The notes below the pieces were generated by a model. The model saw nothing but the letters and a program-made list of their open reading frames with translations. It ran no database searches and was not told the origin of the DNA. Made by a program: the position numbers and the translations under genes. Below, one piece after another: positions 30,356 through 42,797 of a stretch of DNA of 64,000 nucleotides (position 1 is its first letter; every line of letters starts with the position of its first letter). This DNA is from Symbiodinium microadriaticum (taxonomy: Eukaryota; Sar; Dinophyceae; Suessiales; Symbiodiniaceae). Location: contig LSRX01001107.1 of the NCBI GenBank assembly GCA_001939145.1, positions 46,004 through 110,003 on the forward strand, in the 5' to 3' direction.

Positions 30356-31870
30356 CATCGCAGCAGGGTCGAAGCAGTGAGAGAAAGTAGGGCTGGCCGC
30401 CAAGGATGACCATGCTCGAGGATGGAAAGAATGGACGCGCTGGGAGCGTCAGCATGTCCCGGCTGGTGGAGTGCAGCCAAGCCTCCGCTCGATATCGCTG
30501 GCCTCCAGGCGCTGAGACTCGTGCCAGAGATGTCTTGAGAGCGACAGTTAGCGGGAAATGGTGGGCCGTACGGCCGAGTCATGTGCCGTGTCTGAAGCGT
30601 GGGCTCCTTGTCAAGCAGTGCAGCAGGCCATGTTTCCGACGACTTCTCTGCAGACTACTTGCTCCTTGAATATGCTCATTGCCAGTCTTCTAGAAGCGAC
30701 AGCGAATCGATAGTGCTTTTCTGCCAACATTACATGTGCACGCAGGGCAGGCAGGGCGTGCGTGCTCGATGCCACCTGCAGCCACCATAGGGTATATTGA
30801 TATCAACGTGTGTCTTTAATGCCCTGTCAACTACTTGACTTGGTAAGGTTGGAGCCAACTCCTTTGAGCCTGCTGCTGCGCCAAATCAAGAATGCAATTT
30901 GTTTGCATCGAGGATTGGCTGTACCGTGGCCAGAGATGGGTTCTTGAAGAATTTTTCGGAAACACAGCTATATATTCAAGCAAAGGAGATATATTCAAGC
31001 AAGGGAGCTTTCTCACTCAGAAACCATGGATTTTTGGGGGGATCTTTGCAACCGGTGAGAGACGCGGTGGACATGTGGGCCGCAGCTACCAACAAACTGC
31101 TGTTCTAGCTGCTCCGGTGGCTCAGGCTTCAGATTTGCGACACATTCTCCACCAGTGCTACACCGTCACGTTGCCCGACTCGCATGAAAATCAAGGAGTG
31201 AAATTCGCATCTGTCGCCACGCCAAGGCTGCCGAGCGGTGCCATGTTCCTTCGCCCCCCCTTCGGTGAAGACGTTCCTCCGATACCACCACCAGATCCGC
31301 GCCTGAGCCCTTTCGAGGGCCCCACCCCAGAGTGGTCGGGCTCCCAGATATTCGTGCTGTAGGTACCACCTTGCGGAGAGGGCCGGTTCTCACTCAGTCT
31401 CTTTCGAGGCGGATTCACGTGGCCAGCCACGACCAGTCAGACTGGATTTTTTCAGCTTGGAGACTTGATGGCGTCTCATGTCGTCTCATGGCCGTAGCAA
31501 GCTCGACGACCTTTGTTTGGCTTCTCTGCTCTTCAGCTTCCAAAGGATGAGCCAACCCGCCGCCAAGACAGTGGCCGTGGCCGGCATGGGCATCGGGATG
31601 GTAGCCTCCTGCTTGCAGCTCCATATAGGTTGGCTTGAACTCTCGAGCTCCCAGCCATCAAACAAGCCCTGCGGACTGCGAAAGCCCGACAACCAGGTGT
31701 TTACCTTTTTCCTCCTCTGCCTGGCCAGCAACTGCTTCGTAGCCGTCAGGCCTCGTGCACAGCTCGTCCAGCTCATGATCACATATAGCGAGTAGACATG
31801 TTGAACTTCCAGCAGAAATCAGCAGCTGTGTATATGACTGTATGATCTAAAGAGTTCGCATTCCAACAAA
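30355..31870. other. No assigned gene
   Basis: Contains + frames at 30892-31362 (156 codons) and 31478-31795. The second has two hydrophobic stretches (VAVAGMGIGMVASCLQL and VFTFFLLCLASNCFVAV) that could be membrane segments. Neither has a recognised signature or splice context, so they are left unassigned. Confidence 0.35.
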
Positions 31871-32025
31871 CTACTGCGTGCATGCATGCATGCATGCATA
31901 CATGCATGCATGCATGCATGCATGCATGCATACCTACTCGATGCCGTATCGAACAATAAATAAATAAACATATATATATATATACACAGAGATATATATA
32001 TATATATATATATACATAATATGTA
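31871..32025. repeat. (CATG)n and (TA)n microsatellites
   Basis: A GCATGCATG run (31875-31930) is followed by AATAAATAAACA and (TA)n runs (31970-32015). Confidence 0.95.
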
Positions 32026-32159
32026 TGTGGCTGAGAGCTTTCGGGTCTATTTGGCTATTTCCTTTCTACTTCAGTATACAATCCATCACAGACAGGCCCT
32101 AGCTTGGGCTGAGGGGCTGGGGTGCTGTGGCGGGAGCTAGGGCTGGGGGCTGTGGGTGC

Positions 32160-33200
32160 ATTTAAAGTCGTAAAATTCTGCAGATGTTTAAATGTTTAAT
32201 CGGTTCTTAGTCTGGAGAGCTGGAGGCTGGAACCTTGGAACTGGGGAGATCGGGGCTGGGGCTGGGTTGATTAGACCCAGAAATATTTCAAGTAAATCCA
32301 GAAAAAGTCTTCAATATCATTAACTGTTCAATTCCGGGCGTTTTCAACAATGGTGACGACGATACCGCTCTTAGGGAGTAGCTCGTGTAGTGGTCCAGTC
32401 ATATGCTCGCGAAGCTGGGCTACACTGATTCTTCCACTTGGTTTGATTCCCGGTGGCTTTATGTCGCTTAGAATTTTTGTGTGTGTGTGTGTGTGGGGTT
32501 GTTGCACCCGTCTTCATCCCAGAGACGTATTCGCAGCTACTGCAGGTTTCAGTTCCGGCAGCGGACATGGACTCTTCAACGTTTAAAGAATCCCATGAAA
32601 CTACCGTATTAACATTTCTAATTCTTTTTACACATTTGATTCCGGACGATGTAAACTGCTTAGCGAATTTTTGGTAGTTTAATTCCGGACCATTTAAGCA
32701 TTTAAAGAACTTTGGTGATGTAATTCCGCGGACTCCGGCTGGACCCCCAGCCCAGCCCAAGGTCTCCAGCTAAACCCCGCGGAATTATAGTTTTAAAATT
32801 CTGTAAACTTTTTAGACTCTGTAAAGTGTTAAGTCCGAACGATATTAAAAATTTTGACGAACAAAATTTATCACATCTAAAGCTTTAAAACTCTGTACAT
32901 GTTTAATTCCGGACGGTTTTCAACTATTTTGCGAACTTTTGGTATTTAAGCTTTTAACGTCTCTACATTTGTTAATTCCGGACTATTTAGAAAATTTAAA
33001 GAATGTTTGGAATTTCTCCAAAGTAATTAAGCGGCTGAATCACTGAAGCTGAAGGCTGGGAGCCGGTGCTGGGGTCCAGCCACAGATACTTATTTTTTTA
33101 GTTCTTTATATTTTTATTTCCGGACGATTCATTGATTTTTTAAATTCCGGGCGATTTAAGAATTGAGAGAAGTGTTGATGTTTAGATTTCTTAAAATATT
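32160..33200. repeat. AT-rich array of diverged AATTCCGGACGATTT-like units
   Basis: A short core, consensus TTAATTCCGGACGATTTAA, recurs many times at irregular spacing. Examples lie near 32331, 32639, 32681, 32831, 32911, 32976, 33116 and 33145. The cores are separated by AT-rich spacers with repeated words such as TTTAAAGAA, GCGAA-TTTTGG and TTTGACGAAC. GC-rich patches (AGGCTGGGAGC, GGGGCTGGGG, CCCAGCCCAGCCC) interrupt it. Base composition differs sharply from the neighbouring genes. No reading frame is supported. Confidence 0.75.
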
Positions 33201-33204
33201 TCAA

Positions 33205-33205
33205 G

Positions 33206-33239
<34 letters not shown>

Positions 33240-33273
33240 CATAGGTACATCCTACATTCACATATTTATATTT

Positions 33274-33304
<31 letters not shown>
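33205..33304. repeat. (CA)n/(TA)n microsatellite
   Basis: ACACAC then TATATA runs, interrupted by about 45 bases of unique AT-rich sequence. Confidence 0.95.
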
Positions 33305-33305
<1 letters not shown>

Positions 33306-34810
33306 TTTAGTGTACATATCTAGACAAAGATACAGGCAGACCCAGTAACATCGGCTAACATCTTTGGGGGGATCCCTCAGTGAACCGTCGGCCCCTCACG
33401 AGAGGCCTCGGCCATGGCTGCGCAGAGCCACGGCAGAAGCGGAGTTTCCGAGAGTTTGAGCGGCCTTAAGCTCTTTTTGCCCCAGGATTCCTTTGGAGAA
33501 TGACATCTCTGAACCTGCTTCCGTGGCTCTGATGGCGGGCCGTGCTTGGCCGTGGCTCGAAAGGACATCGTGGAAAGCAAGTGGAAGCGCTCCTTTGGTG
33601 TTTCGTTCTCCTGATTCAGAGGAGCTTCGTCATGAGAGGCGACTCCGGCCTGAGCGTGAAAGCCGCCCCCAAAATGTCGGGTACTTCTCTGTTAATCTGC
33701 AAAAAGAGACGCAGCCTCGTGGGGAGAGCTGCGCAAGGGCTTCGCCACAGCTTTTGAAGTGCTGTGGTGGTGCCCTCTTGTGCCGAAGAAGCTCTGCGAT
33801 CGCGCTGAACTGACCCAAAGCCCCTTCCAGCTGGTATGGGTCTTCATAAACGCTGAAAGGCTTGGAACACTGCGGCCGAGACATGGCCAGGTACTCGTAG
33901 GAGGCCACAACGGTGCCATAACGTGACTTTCCAAGATGCTGGCAACGCTCGCAGGGCTCACCTAATTAATTTCAGGCGCTGACCAATCACCCCCCGCTAG
34001 TTCCGAACAACATCGGGCACTTCGCGTATGTTTGCGCTGGGGGGAAAGATTGACCACTCAGGTACCAGAGCCAAGCTTTTTCCATTGCCTGCCTTCCCCT
34101 GTGAATCGATCCAGCCGGGCACGAAGTTGCAAAAGGTATAAAGGCTGGTTTGAATAGGCAGTGGGTCAAGGCAGGGTCTTTTACAAACTGCGAGGTCGGG
34201 TCTCTGGAGGGCGACGACCCCAGACCATGGCCATTTCACTCTTGGACAGTGCCCCTCCTTTGAAAATTTGGGGCTTCCTCCGAAGCACTCCTGCAATGCT
34301 GGAGCTGCAGGAAATCGAAAGAAGCCTCTGGGAGTGGACCTACTCCAAAGAGAGCCGTGCGATTTAAAGGCTGTCCCCGGAAAGGGAGGATCAGAAAGAG
34401 ACCTCCCGCACCGGCATGTTTCCTCTGAAGTCTCGGCACCTGTCTTGAAAACATCGCCAAAAAAGTTCATTCCCTTGGCCCGCAAAGGGCAAGTTGCAGT
34501 TGCAGCTTCGGAGAAGAAGCATATCATGATTGGTTGGTTGCTGACCGGAGGTGAGCTCCTCTTCCCCAACCCTGGGCTGCAGCCCGAAGATCACCGGAAT
34601 TACGATGCGTGCTGACTCGTGTTTTCGACGTTGTATTCCGGTGATTCTGGTTAAAGGCTGAGCGACATCGGGATTCCGACAGTGATGTGATGAAGTTGGG
34701 AGGGCGGGTGTGATTGATGAGGAAGACGATGGAAGTACAGTCGATTATACTATATTACTATATCACTTATAACATACTTATAACCCTAAACCCCGCCTAA
34801 ACCCTGCTGC
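33305..34810. other. No recognisable gene
   Basis: Overlapping frames exist on both strands (a minus frame of 190 codons at 33997-34569 and a plus frame of 115 codons at 34268-34615) without motifs. CCCTAAA-like telomere words occur near 34782-34805 but only in two imperfect copies. Confidence 0.4.
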
Positions 34811-34983
34811 GTGGAGCCTTGCCTGCCTGGCGCGAGTGTGGGAATCGAAACTCTGCTGGTTCCTTACGGGTTGGCCTGTTAGTTTGTTGCTAGGGTGCAG
34901 CTGTCTCATGCCTGGCCCATGTAGTGGAGACCGAACCATGTGGAGCCTTGCCTGCTGTGTGCGAGTGTGAGTGTCGAAACCCT
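34811..34983 (+). repeat. Dispersed repeat, two tandem-spaced copies
   Basis: GTGGAGCCTTGCCTGCCTGG-CGCGAGTGTGGGAATCGAAA (34811-34852) recurs as TGTGGAGCCTTGCCTG-TGTGCGAGTGTGAGTGTCGAAACCC (34940-34983). A third copy lies at 44291-44330. Ends of the family are not defined. Confidence 0.75.
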
Positions 34984-35109
34984 ATAATATAATATTATAT
35001 GCCTCCCTAATTTGTTGGTTGAATTGTAGCCAACTCTGCTGCTGCCTCTGTTACCTGAACTACCCAGCAATGCGGGCTCGTCCTGGCTAAGTGGGACGGA
35101 AAAAATACA

Positions 35110-35170
35110 ATAATAAATAAATAAAAATATATATATATACACACACACACATATATATATATATAGATAG
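35110..35170. repeat. AATA/(TA)n/(CA)n microsatellite
   Basis: AATAAATAAATAAAA followed by (TA)n, (CA)n, (TA)n. Confidence 0.95.
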
Positions 35171-35654
35171 TATAAGCGCAGTATGGCGAAAGCACGCCCC
35201 CTCTGCCGAGCCGTTCTCGGCTGAGGCTCGGCAAACCTGTCGGACATCCTGCGATCGACCTCCGTTTGACACCCAGGAGACCCATTGCCGGTGCAAGTTA
35301 CTTAGGGGGGTTGTGAAAGGAGCCATTATCAGCTCGCTTAGAAGCAATGCTCAGAGACTTGCACTCTCACTAAAGATTCCGAGGTCGAAGACGACCCATG
35401 CACGAACATGTACCAGCAGCAGCAATCATTCCTCGGTTCTGAGTACGTTTTGGAAGCTTGGCTTTGGGAAGGGTTTCTCATTTGGGATCCGCCCCAAAGG
35501 CTTTCGCGGACCATGCCAGCGGGTCGTCCTCACATGGGAGCCGGGCACCTGGTGCCTGGCGCGGCCGCGTTGCTTGAGAAATTCGTTGAGTACCAGATCA
35601 AAACTGCGCATGTCGCCTTTCATTTGCGAAAATGTGAATCGTGCTGTATTTTGC
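35171..35654. other. No assigned gene
   Basis: Unique stretch between microsatellites. + frames from 35313 and 35408 run into the CATA repeat and lose all protein character there. The part before it (FGKGFSFGIRPKGFRGPCQR or, in another frame, MPAGRPHMGAGHLVPGAAAL) cannot be assigned. Confidence 0.35.
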
Positions 35655-35930
35655 GTATTTATGTATACATACATACATACATACATACATACATACATTC
35701 ATACATTCATACATTCATACATTCATACATTCATACATACATACATACATACATACATACAGAATGTTCGACACCTGCCATGCAGTGTCCGCGGACGTTG
35801 CCAAGTGGGAGCCAAAAATACATACATACATACATACATACATACATACATACATACATACATACATACATACATACACATGTGAGAGATGAGCAAATCA
35901 GCAAATAGATGATTAGGTAAACAACGATAC

Positions 35931-35957
<27 letters not shown>
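35655..35957. repeat. (CATA)n tetranucleotide arrays with spacer
   Basis: Two arrays, about 35662-35760 (CATA with CATT variants) and 35817-35877 (pure ACAT), are separated by about 56 unique bases, then followed by (TA)n(GT)n at 35930-35957. Frames here encode Tyr-Ile-His-Thr repeats or Met-Tyr-Val-Cys repeats and are not genes. Confidence 0.95.
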
Positions 35958-35961
<4 letters not shown>

Positions 35962-37542
35962 CACATATTATGATATGTCACATGTGTATGTATGTATACA
36001 GACATGGACATACATGCACGTGCATATGCCGCACGCACTTTTGTCATTGCTCCTGTTTCCGTATGTATGCAGAAGGCATGCCATGGATGTATTTAAACAG
36101 AGTAGAGCTGAATGGGTTGGTTTCCAGCACGGTGCCTGTTGCTTGGCTCCCCGTCCTCCTGTAAAAGCACTACTGGCATATACCATGCTAGCACGGCCCA
36201 TACATCCATGCTTGATGTAGCATATAATGTGTTCCTAACAAGCGCAGATGCAATTTCGAGCGTGCCTGTGTTTTATGTGTTCATGCACATGACCCTAGTG
36301 TAAGGGTTTGGAAGCCAGCAGATTGGAACATCATGCTCTTCATGCCGTGAAGCTAGTTTGAGAAATTCCAGCTCTGATTAGGCTTACATCAGATTCCAAC
36401 TTCTTGAGGTCCGAAACCCACACACCATGCCCTCAACAGTGAATCGCTTCAGGCCAGACACCCACGCCTCGTGTTGAGGAGGACGCTGGCCAGGCGCTGC
36501 ATTTCAATTCTGGTGGCACTTCTGGGACTGCATAGGTTCGATGCGACTCAGACAAAATTCGAAAATGCGAGAAGATCTGCCTGAGTTTGCAGGTGGCCCG
36601 AGCACAGAGCTCGTCGGGCAGCTCAAGCGGAGGCACGCACGCATTCCTCTGCTGTGCAAAGGTGTTCACGTTTTTGGGCAGCATCTGAAGGCGAGCGACA
36701 ACCCCGTCTTGATCAGCGACAAGCCTTGGAGGCTTTTGCTCATCCAATTTGCGCTTTCAGGCAAACTGCTTCACTCTACAGCGTAGCGGATGTGCGATAG
36801 AGGCCTTGGCGCAAGATGTGGCAGCAGAGCCTGTATGCGTGCAGACCCGAGTGGCTCCATGTTGCCCCCATGTGCTTTTGGATTTGTCAGGTTTCTATTG
36901 TACCTGTTTCTATTGTTTCTGCGTTGCTCGCAAGGCTTTCTCCACGAACGCCGTGTCCTCAGCTCGTCGGCTATTTCAGCTGCTGTTCTTTCACGTCTTG
37001 TTCGGCCGGAGCAGCACTGCGACCGGCTGTTCTTGCGATTATGTCTGCTAGCAGCACGTAGACATCTTGGCAGACTCAACCTGCCCAGATACTGTCATGG
37101 AGAGCGTGATACCGTAGACATGCCATGCGACGATGTGGATGTAGCTCCAATGTAGCGCCAGAGAGGAAATTAGCGAGTTTCACATGGCGCCGCGACCTTG
37201 ACAATGGCATGCCGAATCGGCGGCACTGGAGGTCCAGCTGTGGAATGTGGTGGAATCTCAGGGACTGCTGCATTAGTTCGCAGGCTTTCTGGTCTTCGCC
37301 AGCTTCCTGCGTGCTGGAGCTTCCGGCACTTCCTTCGCTTCGCGTGGGCGCAAAGTCTTTGCAAAGTACTGCGGCCACGATGTTCGATGGGTGCGCCACT
37401 TTGTGCAAGAGGGGTTGGCGATGGGATCACGTAACCGCACCGGTAGGTGCAGCCGTCTGTCGAAGGCATGGAGCTACTCCAGCTGCAGGCACAAGCTTGC
37501 GCCCATGGCCACATGAGGGAGTTGCTGTTTATGCCCGACAAG
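35958..37542. other. No assigned gene
   Basis: A + frame ending at 36786 (HARIPLLCKGVHVFGQHLKA, then WRLLLIQFALSGKLLHS) reads somewhat protein-like. It may be an exon, possibly of the phosphatase gene whose active-site exon follows at 37543. No firm link is visible. Confidence 0.3.
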
Positions 37543-37564
37543 GTCATCCACAGGCACGGAGCTC
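37543..37564 (+). CDS. Exon with histidine acid phosphatase RHG motif
   Basis: After a CAAG acceptor, VIHRHGAR is encoded up to a GT donor. RHGxR carries the nucleophilic histidine of histidine acid phosphatases and phytases. The matching His-Asp motif and C-terminal strands occur on the same strand at 41.6-42.1 kb, so this may be the first active-site exon of that gene, with the intervening exons not recognised in between. The motif is short, so chance cannot be excluded. Confidence 0.5.
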
Positions 37565-40500
37565 GTTCCCTCTGGGCACCTCTCCGCTGCTGGGCGAAGA
37601 GCAGAAATGCCCCAATAGTGCCTCCGATGCAGACAAAACTTGAATAGAAAGCAGAGTAGACACTGCTTCAAACGGTGCCGGGATTGGCGATAAGTCCAAT
37701 TGCCGCCGGCCTCTGTTGGGTGATGGACCATGTGCGATCCTGATCGTGTCAGGAACGTCCACCCCTCCGGTGCGACTTGGCCTGCTTGATGGTAGGTACT
37801 GACCTGTCTCGCCGCCCGTCCCAGCCATTCTGAGGCAACCTTCCCGTGTCCATCAGCGCGGGAGGTGCAAGGCGGGTGCTCTCTGAACTGTTCAATCTTG
37901 AAGCTTCAGAGGAGAGGAATGCAATGCAGCAATTGAGCTCAGGCCGCTCACGAAGCGCTTCGATGAGCCCGGTGGCTGTGGTCTCGGTTCGCTTCTCGAC
38001 GAGGCCCCAGAACAGACCCTCGGCTGTCACAGTCCTGCTGTGGCGTTGGTCAAAGAGTCGATGCCCCTGTCGTGAGACGAACCGTGTGCGATATTCTTCG
38101 TTCAAAGATTGTTTATAGATTTGATCTCAACTGCCTAACAGTTAGGGCCTAACAGCGAAAATGCAGATCTGCAGTATGCGCAACACCTGACTGTTATGGC
38201 TACCCACATCTTGAGGCCTGTTGCCTATGACGCATGACACTGTGTGTTGTACCTTGAATCTGGCTGCGGTCTCACCTGGTTGGTGGCCCAGGTTCAAAAA
38301 TTTGGCCTGGTCGCTCAATGCCAGCTACCAGCACACAGCTTTGTGGAAGCAGTTGAATCCGACGAATCACAGTGTGTGCCATTGCCTGAGCATGGGAGCC
38401 TCGCACGAACCGGTCTTGCATATCGGAAGACCATCTCGATTCCTCTAAGACTTGTATGCTTGCGACAATGAGCGCAACTTGGCGAGCATCTCGGCTTGCA
38501 CTGGCCGGTGGGGAGATACAGGCGCAGAAGCCCGCGTATATGGTGACTTACGTAGGCACCTGGACATGACCCTGACATGCGCACACACGCGCACTCACAC
38601 ACCAAGAGCAGCAGACTAAAGTAAGAGGGCAAAAGCAATCAGGCTCATGGGATCGCGGCAGCGTGATAATAGGCCGGAGCTTAGCTATGCACGTGGCCCG
38701 ATGCACGTGCTGCTTACCAGGCACAGCATAATAATGCAACAGTAGATATCTTTCGCGAGCATGATCCTGTCTTTTGGTTAGCCGCGTGCGGCGGGACTAT
38801 AATGCCGCATGAAGGTAAGCCTTGCAAGAAGAGGAAGAGGGGGAGACAGAGGAGCGGGGGGTAGGGAGTGCCCACTCCTCATACCCCGAGCAAAGCAAAG
38901 CAAAGACAGCGAAAGAAAGAAAGAGCGGGAGCGGCGGCGGCACAACTTTTGAACAGCTCCCAGCACATGAGCCAGTTGAGCTTGCTTCTTTCTGCCAAAG
39001 AATACGTCAACGCATGTTGTGGATGCGAGTCGGCGGAAGAACAGAGGGAAGCTCCACAACTTCGGCTTTCACTGACTGGTCGGCTGAAGGGGGGCTAGTT
39101 GCTTGAGAGAGTCTGCGCTAACTTTATGTACGGTATGCCGGCTAGTATTCTGTAACAGGTGACGTAGACCCGCTTCAGATTCAGAGTTCTAAAACTGCGA
39201 CGCGTCCCTCGAACCCTAGAGAGTGAAAGAGATGGAGACAGGGGTCGCCATTTCCAGCGAGTGGGGGCAGAAGCGACCAATCACGCTTTCGATTGCCCTG
39301 CTCAAACGGAGCTCCCTGATCCTTCTGCTCTGGGGACAGATCCACCTTCGACCCTGCAACCGTATCCAGTTCTCTTCCCCTGGAAAGCAGGGGATCGAAT
39401 TGGTCTTGCTGCTGAAGTAGAGTCGCTCATAAACGGCGTGATCGACTCTAGATCGTCAAGATCCCTCTAGCTCTAGCTATGGGCCAGGGATGCCCTGACA
39501 GCCACGTCCTTGTCGCAGCAGCCATCGGGGAGCACATGCAGGCAGCCGACACAGCAGCAAGGGGCAAGCAGCCCCTGCAAGTGAGGGCCAGAAGAAACTA
39601 CCTCCTCTAGATGGCATCGGGGCTGCTACATGGATGACTCCTACCTCGGGGGCCAGTGTGCCAACAGACTCCCGTGCGCCTTGGATCTGGCCGCCATTGT
39701 GCAAAGGCCTGGCAAGCCCAGAAGCGACTGCAATTCCACCGGAACCAGAGTCTCATTCTCTCCGGCCTGGCCCATCAACATGACGGTACAAGCTGCAAAC
39801 ACGGTGCAGCTCAGCTTCGAGCTATGCTGGGACTGAGAGCTTTCCTAGCGCGGGCACCATGCGGGCACCGCTGCAGCAGAGTTCAGTCACCAGGTGGTCT
39901 GCGCATGAGCTGCAGGAGATTGGGTGTCCTGTGTAAGAATGCCCGACTTCCCCACCAGCCGCACGCGTGATCTCGAATGGTGGGAGACTCACCGCAGGTG
40001 CCCCCCAATACTATAGCTACCCGTGATATCACGAGAGGCACATCTGGGGACGACAGGCTGTTGCGAAACACGGGCAACCGACAGCTCCAGCTCCCCAATC
40101 CCCCAATCCCCCACGCCCATCCGGGAGCCCATGGCAGTGGGGACTTGTTGACGACCACCCCTTCAACAGACACGCGGAGAGCACGCAAGCAAGATGAGCC
40201 ACGCTGAAGAAGAGACGCTCTCTCTGTGCTGCTTGGTGGGTTGCGGGTCGTTCGTCTGCCTGTCCTGAGAATTTGTGCGATTGTTTTGTCTGTCCGACTG
40301 CATGCAGAGGTGCATCTGCACGTGCTGTACAGCACCAGACGCGAATGCAGCATTGCAAGTGAAACATCGCTCGTTCGTGAAGCAAGGTGCAGACCTGCTG
40401 GCGACGCAGCTGTTTGCTGGGTCTCGAGCAGATGTTCCAGCGACTTACCCACATTGAGTCGCAAGATCGGAGAGTGTGATCACAGAAGCTGACATTCGGG

Positions 40501-41607
40501 TTCGGACCTTCTGTCCAGAATCGTGCATCGACCCAGGTTCCTGTACACACTTCCTCTGGCAAAGACGATCCTTTCCAACTTTCTGGCTACGTCGACAAAT
40601 CGCCCTGCGACGGTTCTCCAGTTCAAGCGATCCAGGCACTGTCCGACACTCAGACTTCGATTCAGGAGACCTAATCAGCCCAGGAGATCCAAGCCGACAA
40701 AGACTACCAGGCTTTTGCCTCGGCTTGGCTGCAGCATGCAAATGCCGCCTGGCCAGAAGCCTAACCGAAGCAGCTCAGCTTGTTCGTTGCAGTTTGAGCT
40801 GCACTGAAGTCGCTTTCTTTCAGCCTTTGGCCGAACACAGTCGTACCCTCCGACGGCCCCTCTGAACAAAAACCGACCGGTGCCTCATGAAGCAGCTTTC
40901 GCTTGGCTTATGCAGGACCAGCACGACTTGGTCTGGCCTCCTCTAGTCCCGCTTGTCCCAAGGTGTCATGGCACCACATGAACTACGACTGCATCCTCAC
41001 GACACGTTGCGCAGGCGAGGGAGCCCTTGCGTGATGCTACGAATCGCGGACATGCGGTGTGGAAAGCGCCGGCTCCAGCAGTGATCGTGCATGACATCAT
41101 GCTCGTTCCACTCGCACCAAGCCGAAGCCAATCTGCGAAGTCAAAGTTCAAGGGACTTCGCTTTAGGTTTGTGCACGAGTACGGAGGTCTGACCCTGCCG
41201 GTTGCCATCGATGACGAGCTGGCGGATGAGGCATGTGCCAGCTGGAGCATGACATCGGGTTTCAGCCTTCGGAAGGGATGCCATTGCACCAGCCAGGCAT
41301 TGTACTGGGGCTGGCGGCAGCAAATGGCCGCAGTTCCTTGGCATAGGATTGCTCCCCGCCTCACAGGTGCTTCAGGTTCTAGCAGAACAGCCAACGCTTG
41401 GACACTTGGGGTCGAGGATGGTCGAGGTATGTTTCAGGGGTACGATGCGAATATCGAAATGTCCATTCTCCCAGCCTCTGAACAGTGAGTGGGAAATGAG
41501 AGTGCCGAGGTCCGCACCACGAACTGGACATCCCTGGTGGCATCAAGGGCGTCCGCGCCTCGCTTCTTGCTGCCTCAGCCACTCGATTTCAGACGGCACG
41601 CCGGGAG
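37565..41607. other. Presumed introns and unrecognised exons
   Basis: About 4 kb between the two recognisable parts of a phosphatase gene. Candidates include a minus frame at 37749-38105 (GLIEALRERPELNCCIAF), + frames near 39630-39836 and 40340-40455 (HRSFVKQGADLLATQLFAG), and an unlabelled + frame near 40550-40740 (DKDYQAFASAWLQHANAAW). None could be assigned. A (GAAA)/(GCAAA) purine patch lies at 38830-38940. Confidence 0.3.
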
Positions 41608-42240
41608 GCTGGATGCCCTACGGGACCAGCTCATGATGGCATCTCATGGGCGGAAGCTAGTTATGTGGTCCACACATGACAGCACCTCGGCTACGGATTC
41701 AGCCAAAGTTGATGCTCTGCCAGCGCGGTGACAAAAAAGGCACTATGATGTACCTGCTCAACGCGCTCGAGGGATTTGAACCTTTGATAGTTCAGATCGT
41801 GTGGCATCGTGGCCGGATCAACGGAGTTCAGAAAACGGAGGTCTAGCCCAGTTAGCTGAGGACGATCGGTGGCCAGGCAACTCTTCTTGACCCGCAGTGC
41901 CCGACATGGTGTTGATGGGTGTCTTCAGTTTCAGTGTTGTTTGCAGGCTACGCTTCGTCTGTGCTCTTGGAGCTTTACGCTGGACCGGGTGGGGAGAGGA
42001 TGTTGCGCGCTGTTCGTGATGGCGAGCCCATGACGCTTGGAGTCTGTGGAGAGGCGTGGAATGGAAGCTGCAAGAGACAGTGGAGAGGGCTGCTGTTCTG
42101 TCTGACAGGTTCTCTGTCCCCTGTCCCGCTTCGTGCAGCTTGCTGGCAAAGATGGGTCCTCTGACAAAGTGCTTTTGAAAAGCAAGTGCCCAGATTTCCA
42201 GGGCTGCCGTCGACTCTTGGCAAGATTGGGGCTGTGCTCC
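41608..42240 (+). CDS. Histidine acid phosphatase, C-terminal half
   Basis: Exon 41608-41681 encodes KLVMWSTHD with the catalytic His-Asp pair. It joins across a GC-AG intron to 41740-41772 (STMMYLLNALE), then across a GA-AG intron to 41856-41876 (EDDRWP), and across a GC-AG intron to the exon starting 41947 (GYASSVLLELYAGPGG, then MLRAVRDGEPMTLGVCG). The order HD motif, LL-AL helix, WPxYASxxxxELY strand, R-V-DGEP strand and terminal cysteines is that of the family, which hydrolyses phosphate monoesters, often as secreted or lysosomal enzymes. Tail exon(s) with further cysteines (KCPDFQGC) may follow to about 42240. The 3' limit is approximate. Confidence 0.7.
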
Positions 42241-42797
42241 AGCAAAACAGCTTTGGGAGCATGGTGTGGGCGAGGCCTGGACGTGCAGGGACAGGGCTGT
42301 AGGGTCCTAGGGCTCGTGTTGCAGATGTGTTCTGAGGCAGATGATGCTCGTGTGTTTCGCATCTTTGTGTGTGTGTGTGTGTGCACGTATCATTTCTTTC
42401 CGAGGGCCCTGGGTGGGTTTGGGCCCTGCTTGGCATGATACCGGCCTCACTGCTGTGAGCCTCGGCATCCGAATGAGGACTTTGCACTTGGTTTTCAATG
42501 GTTAAGCAGTTCAGCCTGCACAGTTCCGTGCCGAGGGCTCCGATGCCGGAGAAGTTCTCCACTGAGGGAGCCGCTGATCGTTTGATGCCACAGGGCGATC
42601 AGCCTATAAGAACTCGTCGACCAGCATGATATCCCAAAAAGGAAAAAAGGAGCTGGGCTTCTGAAGTAGTGCTTTCGTAGGGCAGACACCCTTCGAACCA
42701 CGAGATGTGTCCACGAGGTTTCAGAAGCAGAGGAGCTCCAGCCTTGGACTCTCCTCGAACTCGGCTCCCTCTCTCCTTCACATCAAACTGTCCAAAA
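42241..42797. other. No recognisable gene; (GT)n near 42366
   Basis: Contains a short (GT)n microsatellite (42365-42383). A minus frame of 195 codons (41975-42562) overlaps phosphatase exons and is a shadow. Confidence 0.4.

Noticed and set aside
31478..31795. Small membrane protein resembling a MAPEG-type enzyme
   Set aside because: Hydrophobic stretches exist, but the family's conserved Arg/Asn/Glu pattern could not be placed, and no splice context supports it.
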